From NCBI GenBank assembly GCA_002358975.1, contig DEPX01000179.1, forward strand, positions 25,805-34,923: a DNA stretch of 9,119 nucleotides, in the 5' to 3' direction. The position numbers and the translations under genes were made by a program. Positions 1-6,838 of this stretch are shown in pieces. The notes under the pieces were generated by a model. That model made no database searches and had not been told where the DNA came from. It was given only the letters and a program-made list of their open reading frames with translations. Numbering within the stretch: position 1 is the first letter of the stretch; every line of letters begins with the position of its first letter. Source of the stretch: Micrococcaceae bacterium UBA3381. GTDB taxonomy: Bacteria; Actinomycetota; Actinomycetes; Actinomycetales; Micrococcaceae.

Positions 1-46
1 GTAAATAGCCGACCATCAGTGCGTAAGACAGCAGAAAGTCCAGGCC

Positions 47-53
47 AAAGGAG
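47..53 (+). promoter_or_regulatory. Shine-Dalgarno of lspA, decides a GTG start
   Basis: AAAGGAG lies 5 bases before a GTG codon at 59. It selects that GTG as the start of lspA over the TTG at 57, which is in another frame and leads to a short meaningless peptide. The 58 bases before the gene show no other recognisable element; stop codons occur in this stretch and whatever gene lies upstream is outside the window. Confidence 0.75.
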
Positions 54-58
54 CAATT

Positions 59-598
59 GTGGTCAATACCGGACAGCGAGTCCTACAACGGTCTTGGTGG
101 ATCGCACTGCTCCCTATGGTCGTGGCTTACGGCGCTGATCTGTGGTCAAAAGAAGCAGTGCTGTCGACCATGGAACAGGGCGAGAGCAGAGCTGTCTTTG
201 AACCCCTACTGTACTGGCGTTTTATCCGAAACCCGGGTGCCGCCTTTTCTATAGGTGTTGAGTACACCTGGATTTTTACCATTATCCAAGCTGTCGGTCT
301 CATTGTTGTTACGTATCTGATTTTGCGACGCGCCCGAACTACGACCTGGCTGATAGCACTGGGTGCACTAGCTGGGGGAATAGCCGGAAACCTGACGGAC
401 CGTCTCTTCCGGGAACCAGGCTTTGGTGTTGGTCACGTCATTGATTTTATATCCGTCCCGAATTTCGCAATATTTAACGTAGCGGATTCTTTTATTGTGG
501 TGTCCATTATCGTCATAGTCCTTTTGGTCATGGTAGGTAAAACAATGGATGGTATGCCAGAAAAGACTGCTAAATCGTCGTCTCATGACAACACTTGA
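59..598 (+). CDS. lspA: Lipoprotein signal peptidase (signal peptidase II)
   Basis: Inner-membrane aspartyl protease that removes the signal peptide from prolipoproteins after the lipobox cysteine has been diacylglyceryl-modified. The 179-residue product is normal length for the family and has four hydrophobic segments at roughly residues 12-29, 69-88, 96-112 and 143-160. The family signatures are visible: NPGAAFS at 58-64, the N-x-x-D-R motif at 111-115, D129 in HVIDF and D143 in FNVADS. D129 and D143 correspond to the catalytic aspartate pair known in this family. A hydrophilic Lys/Ser-rich tail follows the last membrane segment. Translation starts at GTG with a good AAAGGAG site. The 3' end overlaps the next gene by 14 bases, so the two are probably co-transcribed. 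The lspA-then-RluA-family order is widespread in bacteria, which supports both calls. Confidence 0.96.
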   Translation: MVNTGQRVLQRSWWIALLPMVVAYGADLWSKEAVLSTMEQGESRAVFEPLLYWRFIRNPGAAFSIGVEYTWIFTIIQAVGLIVVTYLILRRARTTTWLIALGALAGGIAGNLTDRLFREPGFGVGHVIDFISVPNFAIFNVADSFIVVSIIVIVLLVMVGKTMDGMPEKTAKSSSHDNT

Positions 599-1511
599 GC
601 CCGGCAGCTACTCCTTTACTATCACGGCCTCGACTCGTGTCGATGCTGCAGTCGCGCATGCCGTGGGTATCTCACGTACGAAAGCTGTCCAATGGATCGA
701 ACGGGATTTGGTAACGGTTGGTAGTGCAACTGCGCGAAAATCCACCAAACTTGCGGTCGGCGAGACAATTGTCGTCACTGTGCCCAATGATCCTGACCCG
801 TTAGAGGTGAAAGCTGAAGTCGTGCAAGACCTAACTGTCATTGCTGATGAGACAGACTATGTTGTGGTAGATAAACCTGTAGGAGTGGCGGCACACCCAT
901 CGCAAGGCTGGCGTGGACCTACTGTGGTTGGTGGCCTGGCAGCTATAGGAATTCGGACCGCCACCGCTGGACCTCCGGAACGGCCCGGTATAGTGCAACG
1001 TCTCGATGTTGGCACATCGGGGTTGATGGTTGTGGCAAAGACCGAAATTGCCTATAGCCGTCTTAAACAAGCATTCCGTGACCGGACACCAGATCGTAAC
1101 TATCATGCACTTGTTCAAGGTATCCCTGATCCTACAGATGGCACCATCAATGCTCCGATTGACAGACAACCCGGTTACGAGTGGCGTTTCGGAGTGGTCG
1201 AAGGTGGTAAAGAAGCCATCACCCAATACGAAACCTTAGAGGCGTTCGGTCCAGCAACGCTGGTTGATGTGCAGTTACATACCGGTAGAACCCACCAAAT
1301 CAGAGTGCACTTCTCGGCTCTTCATCACCCATTGGTGGGGGACCTTACCTATGGAGCTGATACACAGTTCGCTGCAGATTTAGGGTTGACACGACAATGG
1401 CTGCATGCTGTCGGGCTCGGGTTTATCCATCCGGTGACCGGACAGTACATGAGCTATAGATCCCAGTATCCAGCTGACCTCGAGTATGCTTTGGAACGTT
1501 TACGATACTAA
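585..1511 (+). CDS. rluD: RluA/RluD-family 23S rRNA pseudouridine synthase
   Basis: Cytoplasmic enzyme that isomerises uridine to pseudouridine in RNA, probably 23S rRNA. The 308-residue product has an N-terminal S4-like RNA-binding domain (about residues 17-70) followed by the RluA catalytic domain. The catalytic motif is QRLDVGTSG around D141; most RluA proteins have HRLD, and the Q form is usual in Actinobacteria. The second signature, LHTGRTHQIRVH, lies at 231-242. I chose ATG 585 because the product then opens like the family (MTTLEPGSYSF); an in-frame ATG at 549 would add 12 residues and deepen the overlap with lspA. No clear Shine-Dalgarno sequence precedes 585, so translation may be coupled to termination of lspA. 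The exact target uridines cannot be deduced, so RluD is a family-level symbol. Confidence 0.93.
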   Translation: MTTLEPGSYSFTITASTRVDAAVAHAVGISRTKAVQWIERDLVTVGSATARKSTKLAVGETIVVTVPNDPDPLEVKAEVVQDLTVIADETDYVVVDKPVGVAAHPSQGWRGPTVVGGLAAIGIRTATAGPPERPGIVQRLDVGTSGLMVVAKTEIAYSRLKQAFRDRTPDRNYHALVQGIPDPTDGTINAPIDRQPGYEWRFGVVEGGKEAITQYETLEAFGPATLVDVQLHTGRTHQIRVHFSALHHPLVGDLTYGADTQFAADLGLTRQWLHAVGLGFIHPVTGQYMSYRSQYPADLEYALERLRY

Positions 1512-1520
1512 GGCTAGACT
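1491..1520 (+). promoter_or_regulatory. Candidate dnaE promoter in the 3' end of rluD
   Basis: TTGGAA (1491-1496) and TAGACT (1515-1520) are separated by 18 bases and match the sigma-70/SigA consensus at 4 of 6 positions each. Transcription would begin near 1527, giving a leader of about 36 bases that contains the dnaE ribosome binding site. The -35 element lies inside rluD codons. TAGACT recurs as the proposed -10 of map and panB in this window. This is pattern matching only. Confidence 0.35.
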
Positions 1521-1546
1521 GACAGACGCTAGAGCAACATTTTCCT

Positions 1547-1552
1547 GGAGGT
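1547..1552 (+). promoter_or_regulatory. Shine-Dalgarno of dnaE
   Basis: GGAGGT lies 10 bases before ATG 1563. It is the strongest ribosome binding site in the window and supports that start for dnaE. Confidence 0.7.
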
Positions 1553-1562
1553 CGACAGTTCC

Positions 1563-4500
1563 ATGGCCGGTAGTTCAACAGCGAAACGTGATGGTTTTGT
1601 GCACCTTCATACGCATACCGAATACTCCATGCTGGACGGTGCCGCCAAACTTGACGAACTGTTTGCCGAAGCAAACAGGCTAGGCCAAGAAGCACTAGCT
1701 ATTACCGATCACGGGTACCTGTTTGGAGCCTACGACTTTTGGAACAGGGCACAACAACACGGCATTAAACCTATCATCGGGATGGAAGCGTATTTAGCTC
1801 CAGGCCAACAACATCGGACAGATAAGACACGTATCCGGTGGGGTGAGCCTGACCAGCGTTCCGATGATGTTTCAGGTAGCGGAGCGTATACCCATATGAC
1901 CCTGTTGTCTAAAAATAACACGGGTATGCATAACCTTTTTCGGATGGGTACTCATGCCTCTCTAGATTCGGTTTATGCCAAGTGGCCACGTATTGACCGT
2001 GAGTTACTTAATGACTATTCCGAAGGTATTATTGCCACCACTGGCTGTCCTTCTGGTGAGGTGCAAGTTCGACTGCGCTTGGGTCAGTATAATGAAGCGC
2101 TAGAAGCAGCAGCAGAGTTCCGCGATATCTTCGGTAAAGATAACTTCTATGTGGAAATTATGCAGCACGGCCTGTCGCTGGAACGCCGCGTCATTGGGGA
2201 CCTGCTTCAGATTTCCAAAGACCTTAATCTACCGTTGGTTGCAACCAATGATTTACACTACACACACCAGCATGATTCCAAGCATCACGAAGCGTTATTA
2301 GCACTTCAGTCAGGGTCGAAACTGAGTGAACCTACCTATGACGAAGGTGGTTCACGGTTCGCCTTTTCAGGCAACGATTATTATTTAAAATCGGCCGCGG
2401 AAATGCGTGCATTGTTTCCAGAACTTCCCGAAGCTGCCGACAACACACTGCTTATTGCCGAACAGTGCGAAGTCAGCTTTGACACAGAGGCTAACTACAT
2501 GCCCCGGTTCCCGACTCCAGCGGGAGAAGACGAAACGAGTTGGCTGATTAAAGAAGTCAACAAGGGGCTACGTGCTCGATACCCTCGCGGTGTACCCGCA
2601 CACGTACAAAAGCAGGCCGATTATGAACTCGATGTCATCATCAACATGGGTTTCCCGGGATACTTTCTGGTAGTTGCCGACTTTATCAACTGGGCAAAGA
2701 ACCAGGGGATTCGAGTAGGTCCCGGGCGAGGTTCTGGAGCTGGCTCTATGGTTGCTTACGCCTTACGTATTACCGAATTAGACCCGCTGGAACACGGCCT
2801 TATTTTTGAACGGTTTTTAAATCCTGACCGTGTTTCGATGCCGGACTTCGATGTGGATTTTGACGATCGGCGTCGAAACGAAGTCATCGAATACGTCACT
2901 GAGAAGTACGGTGACGAGCGGGTGGCGATGATTGTTACTTATGGCACCATCAAAACCAAACAGGCCCTTAAAGACTCAGCACGTGTGATGGGCAAGCCTT
3001 TTTCAATGGGTGAGCAACTTACTAAAGCCTTACCTCCAGCTGTTATGGCAAAAGATATCCCACTTGCCGACATCGAAAACCCCGAAGCACCTCGGTACTC
3101 CGAAGCTGGCGAATTCCGCGAGTTATTGCAAACTGATCAAGAGACCCAAGAGGTTTTTGAAACTGCCAAGGGAATCGAAGGGCTGATCCGGCAGTGGGGT
3201 GTCCACGCAGCCGGCGTGATCATGTCCTCAGAACCAATTATCGATGTGATCCCATTAATGCGGCGCCTTGTCGATGGTCAGGTCATTACCCAGTTTGATT
3301 ACCCTACAGCTGAAACCCTGGGGTTAATCAAAATGGACTTTCTGGGGCTGCGTAACCTCACCGTGATATCGGATGCGGTAGAAAACATTCAACTTAACCG
3401 TGATTTCACATTGGATCTTGAAGCGTTGGAGTTGGATGATAGCGAGTCCTACGAGTTATTGGCTCGAGGTGACACGCTGGGTGTATTTCAGCTCGATGGC
3501 GGACCAATGCGTGCCTTGCTCAAGTTGATGCGTCCAGACAACTATGAAGATATTTCGGCAACTCTGGCGTTATACCGTCCTGGACCGATGGGTGCTAACT
3601 CCCACAACAACTATGCCCTGCGGAAGAATGGGCTTCAAGAAGTTACGCCAATTCATCCGGAATTGGAAGAACCATTACAAGAGATTCTTGGCGTGACTTA
3701 CGGACTGATCGTGTATCAGGAACAGGTCATGTCCATCGCTCAAAAGGTCGCGGGCTATTCACTTGGCCAAGCCGATATTTTACGTCGGGCGATGGGTAAG
3801 AAGAAAAAAGCCGAACTGGACAAACAGTACGTTAGCTTTCAACAAGGCATGTTGGATAACGGTTACTCCCAAGAAGCTATTACTGCACTGTGGGATATCC
3901 TGTTGCCTTTCTCTGACTACGCTTTCAACAAGGCGCATTCGGCGGCCTATGGTCTGGTGTCGTATTGGACGGCATATCTTAAAGCCCATTATCCAGCCGA
4001 ATATATGGCAGCACTACTGACTTCGGTTTCGCATGATAAAGACAAACTGGCGTTGTATCTCAACGAATGCCGCCATATGAATATCACTGTATTGCCACCA
4101 GATATAAATGAATCGACCCAGAACTTCACACCGGTAGGCAATGATATCCGCTTTGGCATGGGAGCGGTGCGAAATGTGGGTGCTCATGTGGTTTCTGGGA
4201 TGGTCAAGGCTCGAGAAGAACAAGACGCCTTCACAACGTTTCAGGACTTTTTCAAAAAGGTCCCACAAGAAGTCTGCAATAAACGCACCATCGAATCTAT
4301 TATCAAAGCCGGTGGCTTTGACTCTTTGGGCTATACCAGACGCTCGTTACTTGCCGTCCACGAAGAAGCTGTCGATGCTTCTGTGGTACAAAAGCGGCAA
4401 GAAGCCAATAACCAGTTCGATTTCTTTTCGCTCCTTGATCAGGACGACGATAGCGGTCTAGATACCGGGTTTGGTGTCACAGTTCCAGACCTGCCGGAAT

Positions 4501-5144
4501 GGGATAAGAAAACTAAACTATCGTTTGAACGCGAGATGATAGGACTCTACGTTTCCGACCATCCGCTGCAGGGGCTGACTCAAGTGTTGGAGCAGCACGC
4601 GGACCATAGTGTCACTCAGGTACTAGACGATGAAGGCCCAGCGGATGGGTCATTTGTGACGATTTCAGGATTAATTACCTCATTGGAACGTCGGGTAGCT
4701 AAGACTTCGGGCAACCCGTATGCTCGAGCCGAAGTCGAAGATCTCGGCGCGTCTATCGACGTTATGTTTTTTGGCCGCGTTTACGAGCCAATCTCCAGTG
4801 TCATTGCCGAAGATCTAGTTGTGTCAATTAAGGGCAGAGTCCAACGCCGCGACGATGGTTCCGTAGTGATTTCTGCCCAAGAAATGACCATTATCGATAC
4901 CAGCGACATGGGTGCGGACGGGCCTTTGCACCTGACTATCCCATCATTTAAAGCAACGGAGCCATTGATTCGGCAGTTGGGCGATGTGCTACGTTCACAC
5001 TCAGGCACAACTGACGTTAACATTAAACTCGTGGGAAACCTCAGTATGGAAATACTGCGTGTCGGTCCCCAGTATAAGGTCAATCCAAATCCGGCGCTTT
5101 TTGGTGATCTAAAGGTACTGCTTGGGCCCTCTTGTCTCGAATAA
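1563..5144 (+). CDS. dnaE: DNA polymerase III alpha subunit (DnaE1 type)
   Basis: Replicative DNA polymerase subunit of the chromosomal replisome. At 1193 residues it is full length. Domains in order: PHP domain (about 1-290) starting FVHLHTHTEYSMLDG; polymerase core with GPGRGSGAG at 386-394; palm aspartates D430 and D432 in PDFDVDFD and D592 in KMDFLGL, matching the E. coli triad D401/D403/D555; fingers with FNKAHSAAYG from 788; helix-hairpin-helix region near 860-890; an internal clamp-binding motif QFDFF at 951-955; an OB fold at about 1028-1112; and a C-terminal domain. The PHP residues H16, H18, D25, H50, E75, H111, C162, D230 and H232 line up with the nine metal ligands of Mycobacterium tuberculosis DnaE1, so the domain is probably an active proofreading exonuclease. 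The start is set by the GGAGGT site. The gene follows rluD by 51 bases and shows no frameshift. Confidence 0.98.
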   Translation: MAGSSTAKRDGFVHLHTHTEYSMLDGAAKLDELFAEANRLGQEALAITDHGYLFGAYDFWNRAQQHGIKPIIGMEAYLAPGQQHRTDKTRIRWGEPDQRSDDVSGSGAYTHMTLLSKNNTGMHNLFRMGTHASLDSVYAKWPRIDRELLNDYSEGIIATTGCPSGEVQVRLRLGQYNEALEAAAEFRDIFGKDNFYVEIMQHGLSLERRVIGDLLQISKDLNLPLVATNDLHYTHQHDSKHHEALLALQSGSKLSEPTYDEGGSRFAFSGNDYYLKSAAEMRALFPELPEAADNTLLIAEQCEVSFDTEANYMPRFPTPAGEDETSWLIKEVNKGLRARYPRGVPAHVQKQADYELDVIINMGFPGYFLVVADFINWAKNQGIRVGPGRGSGAGSMVAYALRITELDPLEHGLIFERFLNPDRVSMPDFDVDFDDRRRNEVIEYVTEKYGDERVAMIVTYGTIKTKQALKDSARVMGKPFSMGEQLTKALPPAVMAKDIPLADIENPEAPRYSEAGEFRELLQTDQETQEVFETAKGIEGLIRQWGVHAAGVIMSSEPIIDVIPLMRRLVDGQVITQFDYPTAETLGLIKMDFLGLRNLTVISDAVENIQLNRDFTLDLEALELDDSESYELLARGDTLGVFQLDGGPMRALLKLMRPDNYEDISATLALYRPGPMGANSHNNYALRKNGLQEVTPIHPELEEPLQEILGVTYGLIVYQEQVMSIAQKVAGYSLGQADILRRAMGKKKKAELDKQYVSFQQGMLDNGYSQEAITALWDILLPFSDYAFNKAHSAAYGLVSYWTAYLKAHYPAEYMAALLTSVSHDKDKLALYLNECRHMNITVLPPDINESTQNFTPVGNDIRFGMGAVRNVGAHVVSGMVKAREEQDAFTTFQDFFKKVPQEVCNKRTIESIIKAGGFDSLGYTRRSLLAVHEEAVDASVVQKRQEANNQFDFFSLLDQDDDSGLDTGFGVTVPDLPEWDKKTKLSFEREMIGLYVSDHPLQGLTQVLEQHADHSVTQVLDDEGPADGSFVTISGLITSLERRVAKTSGNPYARAEVEDLGASIDVMFFGRVYEPISSVIAEDLVVSIKGRVQRRDDGSVVISAQEMTIIDTSDMGADGPLHLTIPSFKATEPLIRQLGDVLRSHSGTTDVNIKLVGNLSMEILRVGPQYKVNPNPALFGDLKVLLGPSCLE

Positions 5145-5187
5145 GGCGCCGACCGACTAGATTCACAATGATACAAACCGTAGTTGT

Positions 5188-5203
5188 TCACTATATGTAG
5201 TAG
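5188..5203 (+). promoter_or_regulatory. NrdR box 1 (putative)
   Basis: The core CTATATGTAG (5191-5200) differs at one position from the core CTATATATAG of the known NrdR box. It lies upstream of the proposed -35 of nrdR, where a bound repressor could cooperate with one on box 2. The site is imperfectly palindromic, as NrdR boxes are. Binding is inferred. Confidence 0.55.
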
Positions 5204-5212
5204 GGCCACGGG

Positions 5213-5242
5213 TTGAAGAGCAACAATATGTAGGGGTACAAT
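5213..5242 (+). promoter_or_regulatory. Candidate nrdR promoter
   Basis: TTGAAG (5213-5218) and TACAAT (5237-5242) with an 18-base spacer resemble a SigA promoter, with a predicted start near 5249. NrdR box 2 fills almost the whole spacer, so repressor binding there would exclude RNA polymerase. A purine-rich AGAGGT at 5265-5270, 12 bases before the nrdR ATG, is the probable ribosome binding site. Confidence 0.5.
5221..5236 (+). promoter_or_regulatory. NrdR box 2 (putative)
   Basis: The core CAATATGTAG (5224-5233) fits the C(T/A)ATATnTAG pattern of NrdR boxes. It lies 33 bases downstream of box 1, about three helical turns; known NrdR box pairs are typically 31-32 bases apart. It sits between the proposed -35 and -10 elements of nrdR. 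Confidence 0.5.
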
Positions 5243-5253
5243 TTCGCGTAGGC

Positions 5254-5264
5254 CTATATTGTAG
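5254..5264 (+). promoter_or_regulatory. Possible degenerate third NrdR box
   Basis: CTATATTGTAG resembles the NrdR core with one extra base in the centre. It is centred about 30-31 bases after box 2, again near three helical turns, and just downstream of the predicted transcription start. Seven bases of it (ATATTGT) are the reverse complement of ACAATAT in box 2. It may be a weak site or chance in an AT-rich leader. Confidence 0.25.
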
Positions 5265-5282
5265 AGAGGTTTTCTTCCCACT

Positions 5283-5768
5283 ATGCACTGTCCGTTTTGT
5301 CGACATGAAGAATCCCGTGTTGTTGATTCCCGTTCGCTTGATGACGGTTCGGCAATTCGCCGACGGCGGGAATGCCGTTCGTGTGACAAACGGTTCACTA
5401 CGTTAGAAACCACTTCGCTCAGTGTCATTAAACGTTCCGGTGTGGCCGAGCCTTTCAATCGTGCCAAGGTAATCAATGGTGTTCGCAAAGCATGCCAGGG
5501 ACGACCGGTAGATAGCGATGATCTGGCCAAGCTTGCACAAGAAGTTGAAGAGAGCATTCGTGCTACTGGCCACGCCGAGATTGATGCACACGATGTAGGA
5601 TTGGCTATCTTAGGGCCGTTGCGTCGTCTCGACCAGGTAGCATATTTGCGCTTTGCTTCGGTCTATCAGGACTTTGATAATCTGGATGATTTTGACAAAG
5701 CAATCAATGACTTGCGTCAGCGTCCGACCGTTCAAGAACCATTGCAAGCCAAATTATTTACTCGGTAG
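5283..5768 (+). CDS. nrdR: Transcriptional repressor NrdR
   Basis: Zinc-ribbon/ATP-cone repressor of ribonucleotide reductase genes; it senses nucleotide status through the ATP-cone and binds NrdR boxes when dATP is high. The 161-residue product is normal length. The zinc ribbon uses C3, C6, C31 and C34 (CPFC and CRSC), followed by the conserved RRRRECRSC-type basic stretch. The ATP-cone spans about residues 46-136, beginning with the typical VIKRSG...EPFNRAKV sequence. The ATG at 5283 places the first cysteine at residue 3, as in the family. No ribonucleotide reductase gene is adjacent, unlike the nrdR-nrdJ operon of Streptomyces, so its targets lie elsewhere, apart from its own promoter, which carries box-like sites. 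A bidirectional hairpin follows the stop. Confidence 0.97.
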   Translation: MHCPFCRHEESRVVDSRSLDDGSAIRRRRECRSCDKRFTTLETTSLSVIKRSGVAEPFNRAKVINGVRKACQGRPVDSDDLAKLAQEVEESIRATGHAEIDAHDVGLAILGPLRRLDQVAYLRFASVYQDFDNLDDFDKAINDLRQRPTVQEPLQAKLFTR

Positions 5769-5777
5769 AAACTTCCC

Positions 5778-5811
5778 GTGGTGGTCCTGGAGGGGAAGCC
5801 AGGACCACCAC
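5778..5811. terminator. Bidirectional terminator hairpin between nrdR and map
   Basis: GTGGTGGTCCTGG (5778-5790) is the exact reverse complement of CCAGGACCACCAC (5799-5811), giving a perfect 13-bp GC-rich stem with an 8-base loop. After a C-C mismatch the stem could gain two more pairs (5775-5776 with 5813-5814). It lies between the stop codons of two converging genes. Neither side has a long T run, but weak T-containing stretches follow in both directions, as is common for actinobacterial terminators. Confidence 0.8.
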
Positions 5812-5820
5812 CGGTATTTG

Positions 5821-6792
5821 CTAGTCGGCCAGTGTTAATACCTCGGCGCCGGTTTGAGTCACTACCAACGTATGTTCAAACTGAGCTGTGCGTTGTTTAT
5901 CCTTAGTGGTAACTGTCCAGCCGTCATCCCACATATCCCAGCTGATGCCGCCTAAGGTCAACATAGGTTCAATTGTGAAGACCATACCGGGGATCATCGT
6001 TTCGTTGTGACGCGGAGCCGTATCATAATGAGGAACAACGAGGCCAGAATGGAATTCCCGGCCCACTCCGTGCCCCACGAAATCTTCGACCACACCATAC
6101 CCAAACCGTTTGGCGTACGTTTCGATCACTCGGCCGATAACATTAATCGCACGGCCTGGTTTGACCGCTTTTATCGCCCGTTCTAACGCTTTTTCGGTTC
6201 GAGCGACCAGCAGACGGGATTCTTCGTCGACGTCACCCACCAGGAAGGTCTTATTATGATCCCCGTGGTGGCCATCTTTATATACCGTAATGTCGACATT
6301 GACGATGTCGCCGTCCTCTAGGACGGTGTCATCAGGGATGCCGTGGCAGATAACTTCGTTGATGGATGTAGTCATGGATTTGGGATACCCTCGATATCCT
6401 AGGGTCGAAGGCCAGGCATCCTGCGAGACGATGTACTCGTGACCGATCTGGTCTAATTGCGCTGTGGTCACCCCTGGACGAACGTATTGTTCGACTAGGT
6501 CCATCGCCTGTGCAGCAAGCCGACCGGCAGCGCGAATCTTCCGTATCCCCTCCGCATCATATACATCACCGTGTAACCCTTCAACGGGGTCCTTCTTTCC
6601 TACATAATCTGGTCGCGCAATGTGTGCCGGTACCGGGAGCTGGGGTGCAATATAGCCCGGAGTTAAACGGCCTTTTGGTGCTGTAGAACCAGCCTTAGTG
6701 TGTAATGGTGCAGCTACTGGATGATTATGAGAAGCGGCAGAGCCAGGCTCAACCGGCTCGTAGGTAGTGAGGTTCGGTGGTGTAAAAGTCAT
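5821..6792 (-). CDS. map: Methionine aminopeptidase, type 1c
   Basis: Removes the initiator methionine from nascent proteins in the cytoplasm using a two-metal site. The product is 323 residues. The metal ligands are D167 (NVDITV), D178 (GDHNKTF), H241 (GHGVG), E275 (TIEPM) and E306 (FEHTL), with H150 matching the catalytic histidine; the spacing matches the E. coli enzyme except for one extra residue between H241 and E275. The core starts near residue 79. Before it is the proline-rich linker around APQLPVP (49-55) followed by ARPDYVGK, characteristic of actinobacterial type 1c enzymes, which are thought to bind the ribosome through it. A further ~40 residues rich in Pro, Ala and His precede the linker, longer than the extension I recall for mycobacterial MetAP1c; no other ATG is available before the core. 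It is divergent from the SPOR-like gene, with 46 bases between starts. Confidence 0.96.
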   Translation of the reverse strand: MTFTPPNLTTYEPVEPGSAASHNHPVAAPLHTKAGSTAPKGRLTPGYIAPQLPVPAHIARPDYVGKKDPVEGLHGDVYDAEGIRKIRAAGRLAAQAMDLVEQYVRPGVTTAQLDQIGHEYIVSQDAWPSTLGYRGYPKSMTTSINEVICHGIPDDTVLEDGDIVNVDITVYKDGHHGDHNKTFLVGDVDEESRLLVARTEKALERAIKAVKPGRAINVIGRVIETYAKRFGYGVVEDFVGHGVGREFHSGLVVPHYDTAPRHNETMIPGMVFTIEPMLTLGGISWDMWDDGWTVTTKDKQRTAQFEHTLVVTQTGAEVLTLAD

Positions 6793-6798
6793 AGTTAG

Positions 6799-6804
6799 AG
6801 TCTA
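6799..6804 (-). promoter_or_regulatory. Candidate -10 of map, leaderless start
   Basis: Read on the minus strand this is TAGACT, ending 6 bases before the map ATG. Transcription would then begin at or next to the A of the ATG, giving a leaderless mRNA. The only purine-rich stretch upstream (GAGAGA) is 12 or more bases from the ATG, too far to be a good ribosome binding site. No clear -35 is seen. The same hexamer at the same spacing precedes panB. Confidence 0.4.
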
Positions 6805-6838
6805 TCTCTCGTTGGTCGCGGTCTGGTATGAAAGAACT

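Noticed and set aside
549..584. Longer start (ATG 549) for the pseudouridine synthase
   Set aside because: The added MVCQKRLLNRRL segment is read from the lspA tail in another frame and does not resemble the family; ATG 585 fits better.
831..1226. 131-codon minus-strand open frame inside rluD
   Set aside because: It covers the catalytic core of rluD, has no ribosome binding site of note and low-complexity, Cys/His/Arg-scattered sequence unlike a real protein.
5223..5262. ACAATAT / ATATTGT inverted repeat as an RNA hairpin or riboswitch before nrdR
   Set aside because: Only 7 AU-rich base pairs around a 26-base loop, and its first arm lies upstream of the predicted transcription start, so operator sites explain it better.
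4781..5557. 258-codon open frame on the minus strand across the dnaE end, the gap and nrdR
   Set aside because: It is antisense to two clearly conserved genes, its translation is rich in Ser/Arg/Thr with no recognisable motif, and it runs through the nrdR promoter. It is a shadow frame.
6797..6809. AGAG-n5-CTCT short inverted repeat between map and the SPOR-like gene
   Set aside because: Four-base arms are expected by chance; no known operator matches it.
6767..6838. Longer start (ATG 6767) for the SPOR-like protein
   Set aside because: The extra 24 residues overlap the first codons of map and do not fit the family opening; ATG 6839 gives the expected N-terminus.
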